Shown piece by piece: positions 41,600 to 44,942 of a DNA stretch of 44,942 bases. Numbering within the stretch: position 1 is the stretch's first letter; each line of letters starts with the position of its first letter. This DNA comes from Sphingomonas sp. Leaf22. GTDB taxonomy: Bacteria > Pseudomonadota > Alphaproteobacteria > Sphingomonadales > Sphingomonadaceae. The notes below the pieces were generated by a model that had not been told where the DNA came from, searched no databases, and saw only the letters and a list, made by a program, of their open reading frames with translations. The position numbers were made by a program, and so were the translations under genes. The stretch covers positions 1 to 44,942 of the forward strand of contig NZ_LMKP01000013.1 in the NCBI RefSeq assembly GCF_001421715.1, given 5' to 3'.

Positions 41600-42886
41600 A
41601 TGCCTTCCGCTGCCGATCCCGTCCCGACTTCGCTGCCGACCCGGATCGGCTACAGCATCGGCAATCTGGGCAAGAGCGTCGTCTGGACCAGTTTCGAAAA
41701 CTTCATGCTGTTCTATCTGGTGTCGATCGCGGGATTGCCGCCAATGCTGGCGGGCGGATTGCTGGCGGCGGCGATGTTGTGGGACGGGCTGTTCGATCTG
41801 GGTATCGCCTTATGGGCCGATGCCCATGGCAGCGGCGACCGGCTGGGGCGGCTGATCGTGATCGGCACGCCGATGTGCGCGACCGGGTTCTACCTGTTGT
41901 TCACGCTCGATCGGCCGGGGGCGATCGCGGCGGCGATCTTTCTGTGCCGGGTCGGCTATTCGCTATGCGATGTCGGCCATAACACGCTGCTGGTCCGCGT
42001 TGCCCGGACACCGGGCGATGCGTCGTCGGTATCGGGCTATCGACTGATCTTCAGCGCGTGCGGTGCCGGGCTGGTGGCGCTGGCGTCGACCTGGATCCTC
42101 GCCCCGTCCGACGCGGCGGCGCGGCAGGATGCGTTCGCCATCAGCGCGCTGATGGGCGGGCTGTTATACGCAGCGACGCTCGCCATCGCCGTAATCGCGA
42201 CCCGGCATCTGGGAGGACGAACCGGGCACCGCCAGCAGCTGTCGCCGCGCGACCGGTTGCGCGGATTGTGGCGGCACGAAGCGTTCCGCCGAACGCTGCT
42301 GGTCGCGGCGATCCAGGCCGGGGCAGTGCCGCTGTTCCTGCGCACATTGCCCTTTTTCGGACAGGCGGTGCATCACGATGCGGGCTGGGCCGGACCCGCG
42401 CTCGCGACGATCACGCTGGGTCAGGCGCTGTCGCTGCCGGGCTGGATGGCGCTGTCCCGCCGCCTGTCGTCGGTCGCGATCTCGCGGATCGGGCATGGCA
42501 CGACCATCGTCGCGATGGCGGGGCTGGCGATCGGGTCGCGTGGGCCGATCGGCACCGCGATGCTCCTGTTGCTCGGCAGCGCGCTTGCCGCGATGAATCT
42601 GGCGATCTGGGCGATGCTCGCGCTGGCCGCGCAACGGTCGGCAGCGAACGAGGCGACCCCGGTCGGCCTGTTCCTGACCACGCTGAAATCCGCCGCCGCG
42701 CTCGGGAATCTGGCATCCGGCGCGCTGGTCGCCATGGCCCCCCCGCAATCGGCGGACAGCTGGTCGACCTTCACCTTCGGGGCGTTGCTGTTTCCGGTGG
42801 CCGGATGTGGCCTGACCTTGCTGCTGTTGCGCCCGCGCGTGCCTGCCGCCGCAACTCAAGGAGGTTTATCGACAGGCCAAGACTAG
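41600..42886 (+). CDS. GPH-type MFS sugar transporter
   Basis: A 428-aa membrane protein with about 12 TM segments. The N-terminal RIGYSIGNLGKSVVWTSFEN followed by FMLFYL is typical of the glycoside-pentoside-hexuronide cation-symporter branch. An AMLWDGLFDLGIALWADAHG stretch with GDRLGRL follows, matching the family's W/Y-D-A-x-x-D-P-x-x-G loop in a diverged form. No ribosome-binding site is evident for ATG 41600. It is divergent from a ROK regulator and ends two bases before the convergent kdpE stop, leaving no room for a separate terminator. Substrate is probably a sugar or glycoside. Confidence 0.83.
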   Translation: MPSAADPVPTSLPTRIGYSIGNLGKSVVWTSFENFMLFYLVSIAGLPPMLAGGLLAAAMLWDGLFDLGIALWADAHGSGDRLGRLIVIGTPMCATGFYLLFTLDRPGAIAAAIFLCRVGYSLCDVGHNTLLVRVARTPGDASSVSGYRLIFSACGAGLVALASTWILAPSDAAARQDAFAISALMGGLLYAATLAIAVIATRHLGGRTGHRQQLSPRDRLRGLWRHEAFRRTLLVAAIQAGAVPLFLRTLPFFGQAVHHDAGWAGPALATITLGQALSLPGWMALSRRLSSVAISRIGHGTTIVAMAGLAIGSRGPIGTAMLLLLGSALAAMNLAIWAMLALAAQRSAANEATPVGLFLTTLKSAAALGNLASGALVAMAPPQSADSWSTFTFGALLFPVAGCGLTLLLLRPRVPAAATQGGLSTGQD

Positions 42887-42888
42887 CG

Positions 42889-43575
42889 TCAATGGTCGGC
42901 GCGTAGCCGATATCCGACGCCGAGTTCGTTGGCGATGACACTGCCCACCGGTCCGGGGGCTTCGAGTTTTTGGCGCAGGTTGCGGATGACGATGCGCAAA
43001 TATTCGACGCGCGGTTCCTCCTCCGCGCCCCAGCACGCGGACAGCACCCGCTCATGCGTCACGACGCGGCCGATATGCCGCGCCAGCATGCCGAGCACGT
43101 CATGCTCCTTCCGGGTGAGGTGCAGCTCCTCCTTGCCCCGACGAACGATCCGCCGATCGAGATCGATGCTGAGGTCGCCGCGGCGGACGATCTTCTGCGT
43201 GGCGGGTGACACCCCCTGATGACGCAGCGCGACCCGCAACCGGGCGAGCAGTTCGTCGGTATCGAACGGCTTCGTCACGAAATCGTCCGCGCCGAGATCG
43301 AGCGCGGTGACCTTCTCGTCGGTCGCGTCGCGTGCCGATACGACGAGGATCACGATGTCGCCCTGCGCGCGCAACTGCGGGATGATGCTCAGCCCGTCAC
43401 GATCGGGAAGGCCGAGGTCGAGCAGGACGGCATCGGGATGCTCGACCGCCGCCTGCCGCAGCGCGCCTTTGGCATCTTCGGCCTCGACGACGGCATAGTC
43501 GGCCCGCAACAGCGTGTTGCGAAGCAACCGGCGGATCGCCGCGTCGTCGTCCACGACAAGGATTTTAGCCGGCAT
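42889..43575 (-). CDS. kdpE: KdpE-like response regulator
   Basis: A 228-aa OmpR-family regulator. The receiver domain (1-115) has the DDD acidic pocket (9-11), phosphoacceptor Asp53 in LLDLGLPDRDGL, Ser80 in VVSARD and Lys102 in FVTKPFD. The C-terminal winged helix (about 130-225) has LHLTRKEHDVLGMLARHIGR, RVEYLRIVIRNLRQKLE and GVGYRL, matching KdpE. It overlaps the end of kdpD by 11 nt and would activate the kdpFABC potassium-uptake operon on K+ limitation; those genes are expected beyond the right edge. Confidence 0.92.
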   Translation of the reverse strand: MPAKILVVDDDAAIRRLLRNTLLRADYAVVEAEDAKGALRQAAVEHPDAVLLDLGLPDRDGLSIIPQLRAQGDIVILVVSARDATDEKVTALDLGADDFVTKPFDTDELLARLRVALRHQGVSPATQKIVRRGDLSIDLDRRIVRRGKEELHLTRKEHDVLGMLARHIGRVVTHERVLSACWGAEEEPRVEYLRIVIRNLRQKLEAPGPVGSVIANELGVGYRLRADH

Positions 43576-44942
43576 GGCGAGGGGCGCTTTCGGTCGCGTG
43601 CGGTTGGACGATCAGGGCGGGCGGGAACACCAGCGCGAAGGCGGCACCGGTGCCGTCGGGGCGGTTTGAGGCTTCGACGGTCATGCCCATCGCCTCCGCG
43701 AACGCCTTGACGATGGCGAGCCCGAGGCCGGTCCCGCCGATCGCGCGATCGGACCCCTCCAGACGTTTGAACATTTCGAACACCTCGCGCTCGCGACCCG
43801 GCGGCAATCCCGGCCCGTGATCGAGGACCGCGAGCCGCAGCTCGCCATACCGGTTTCGCCCCTCGATCACGATGTCCGTCCCCGGCTCGCCATATCGGCC
43901 GGCATTGTCGAGCAGGTTCAACAGGCAGTGATGGAGCAGCTGCGGATCGGCCCGCACCAGCGGCAAGTCTGGCGGGACGTCCAGACGCACGGCATGTCCC
44001 TCCAGCGCACGTCGGGCATCGTGCGCCGCCCCGGTGACCGCATCGCTCAGGTCGGTCGCCTCGATATTCAGTTTCAGCGCCCCCGCCTCGACCCGGGCCA
44101 TGTCGAGCAGGTTGGCGACGAAGCGATTGAGCCGCTGCGCCTCGCTCTCGATCGTACCGATCAGTTCGGGCGTGACCCCGTGATGCAGTTCGGCCGCGGC
44201 GGCGATCACCGCGGTCAGCGGCGTGCGCAGATCGTGGCTGACCGAGGATAGCAGCGCGGCGCGAAGCCGGTCACGGGTGCGGACCACATCGACGTCGCGC
44301 ATCTCGGCCTGAAGCCGCAGCCGTTCGAGCACCAGCGCGGACTGGTCGATCAGGCTGCCGAGCAGCGGCAACTGATCGGCGCGCACCGGGCTGCCGGCCT
44401 TGTCGCTGGCGACGCCCAGCACACCGAGGACCCGGTCGCCCGCCTTCATCGGCTGGAACAGCCATTCCGAGGCGGCAAGCGTCCCCGATCCCTTGCCCGC
44501 CGGGCTGCCGGTGTCGAAGGCCCAGCTGGCCGCGGCATTGTCCATCGTGTCGAGGCGATAGGCCGGGTCGCTGACCGCGATGATGTCGAGCGCCGCGCCA
44601 TGCCCACGGCCGAGCAGCACGACCTGTACGTCGAGCAGCCGGCGGACATCGTCACAGATCATCTGCGCAGCGACATCGCGGTCGTTGACCCCGGCGATCT
44701 GGCGCAGGAAGCCGGCCAGCGTCGCGTTGGTCCGCGCGCTGGCGGTGGCCAGATCGGCCTGCGCGCGCACCCGCGCGGTCAGCTGGCTGGTCGCGATGGC
44801 GATGCCGAGCAGCACGATTATCGAGATCAGGTTTTCGGGATTGCTGACCGTCAGCGTCCCGGTCGGCGGCAGGAAGAAGAAATTATAGGCGAGGCTGGAG
44901 GCGATGCCGGCGTACAGGCCCGTCCGCAGGCCATAGAGGCTC
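43565..44942 (-). CDS. kdpD: KdpD sensor kinase, C-terminal part (5' end outside window)
   Basis: The reading frame continues to the window edge, so at least 458 residues are visible and the N-terminal KdpD/USP part is missing. The right end encodes a transmembrane segment LAYNFFFLPPTGTLTVSNPE of the DUF4118 four-helix region. After it come a GAF-like region, a HisKA domain with the H-box SSVSHDLRTPLTAVIAAA, and an HATPase domain with LLNLLDNAGRYG (N box), LDHGPGLPPG (G1) and GGTGLGLAIVKAFAEAMG (G2). The kinase phosphorylates KdpE. A GTG at 44815 lies inside the membrane domain and is not the start. Confidence 0.92.
   Translation of the reverse strand, partial: SLYGLRTGLYAGIASSLAYNFFFLPPTGTLTVSNPENLISIIVLLGIAIATSQLTARVRAQADLATASARTNATLAGFLRQIAGVNDRDVAAQMICDDVRRLLDVQVVLLGRGHGAALDIIAVSDPAYRLDTMDNAAASWAFDTGSPAGKGSGTLAASEWLFQPMKAGDRVLGVLGVASDKAGSPVRADQLPLLGSLIDQSALVLERLRLQAEMRDVDVVRTRDRLRAALLSSVSHDLRTPLTAVIAAAAELHHGVTPELIGTIESEAQRLNRFVANLLDMARVEAGALKLNIEATDLSDAVTGAAHDARRALEGHAVRLDVPPDLPLVRADPQLLHHCLLNLLDNAGRYGEPGTDIVIEGRNRYGELRLAVLDHGPGLPPGREREVFEMFKRLEGSDRAIGGTGLGLAIVKAFAEAMGMTVEASNRPDGTGAAFALVFPPALIVQPHATESAPRHAG

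Noticed and set aside
1..44942. CRISPR arrays, tRNA or rRNA genes, prophage genes
   Set aside because: No regularly spaced identical repeats, cloverleaf sequences or phage structural genes were seen by eye on either strand.

Overview
The window looks like chromosomal DNA from a sphingomonad-type alphaproteobacterium. The evidence is high GC, five large TonB-dependent receptors (TBDRs) without a STN domain, TBDR genes paired with flavin-dependent 'tryptophan halogenase' and DUF6445 genes, a KdpDE pair, and FadR/ROK regulators beside uptake genes. The taxon is inferred from gene content only.

Left edge (1-4000): a decayed IS66 transposase end; a small membrane-protein gene (minus) interrupted by an in-frame TGA; a secreted alpha/beta hydrolase coupled to a DUF5694 protein; then a FadR-type GntR regulator (minus) facing TBDR1.

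Uptake block A (4000-15100): TBDR1, a perfect TTCG-loop terminator-like hairpin, a DUF6445 protein and halogenase 1. These are followed, convergently, by TBDR2 with a coupled phosphodiester glycosidase (minus). TBDR2 shares an intergenic region, holding 11-bp-phased GTCA-type half-sites, with a divergent DUF6528 protein. A ROK regulator follows DUF6528.

Middle (15100-20900): an N-formylglutamate amidohydrolase whose start codon lies 6 bp from that of a divergent transglutaminase; a second, overlapping transglutaminase lacking the usual His; a low-GC gap; an MFS transporter; an ArsB/SLC13-like transporter; and a 108-bp palindromic intergenic repeat.

Uptake block B (20900-30330): TBDR3, two tandem hairpins, halogenase 2, a sugar-porter MFS and a 1126-aa secreted GH2 enzyme. 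The last three overlap by 4 nt each. This reads as one glycan-import and degradation operon.

Uptake block C (30400-40400): TBDR4 (minus) diverges from a 1215-aa RTX-type exoprotein (SdiA-regulated/phytase-like domain, cadherin-like repeats, three lamin-tail-like modules). The intergenic region carries two oppositely oriented arrays of 7-bp half-sites at exact 11-bp spacing, the architecture of Pho boxes. Next comes TBDR5 overlapping a glycerophosphodiester phosphodiesterase. TBDR2/phosphodiester glycosidase, TBDR4/exoprotein and TBDR5/GDPD together suggest an organophosphate or phosphodiester scavenging regulon.

Right edge (40400-44942): a ROK regulator diverging from a GPH-type sugar transporter, then KdpE and the C-terminal part of KdpD (minus), running off the window.
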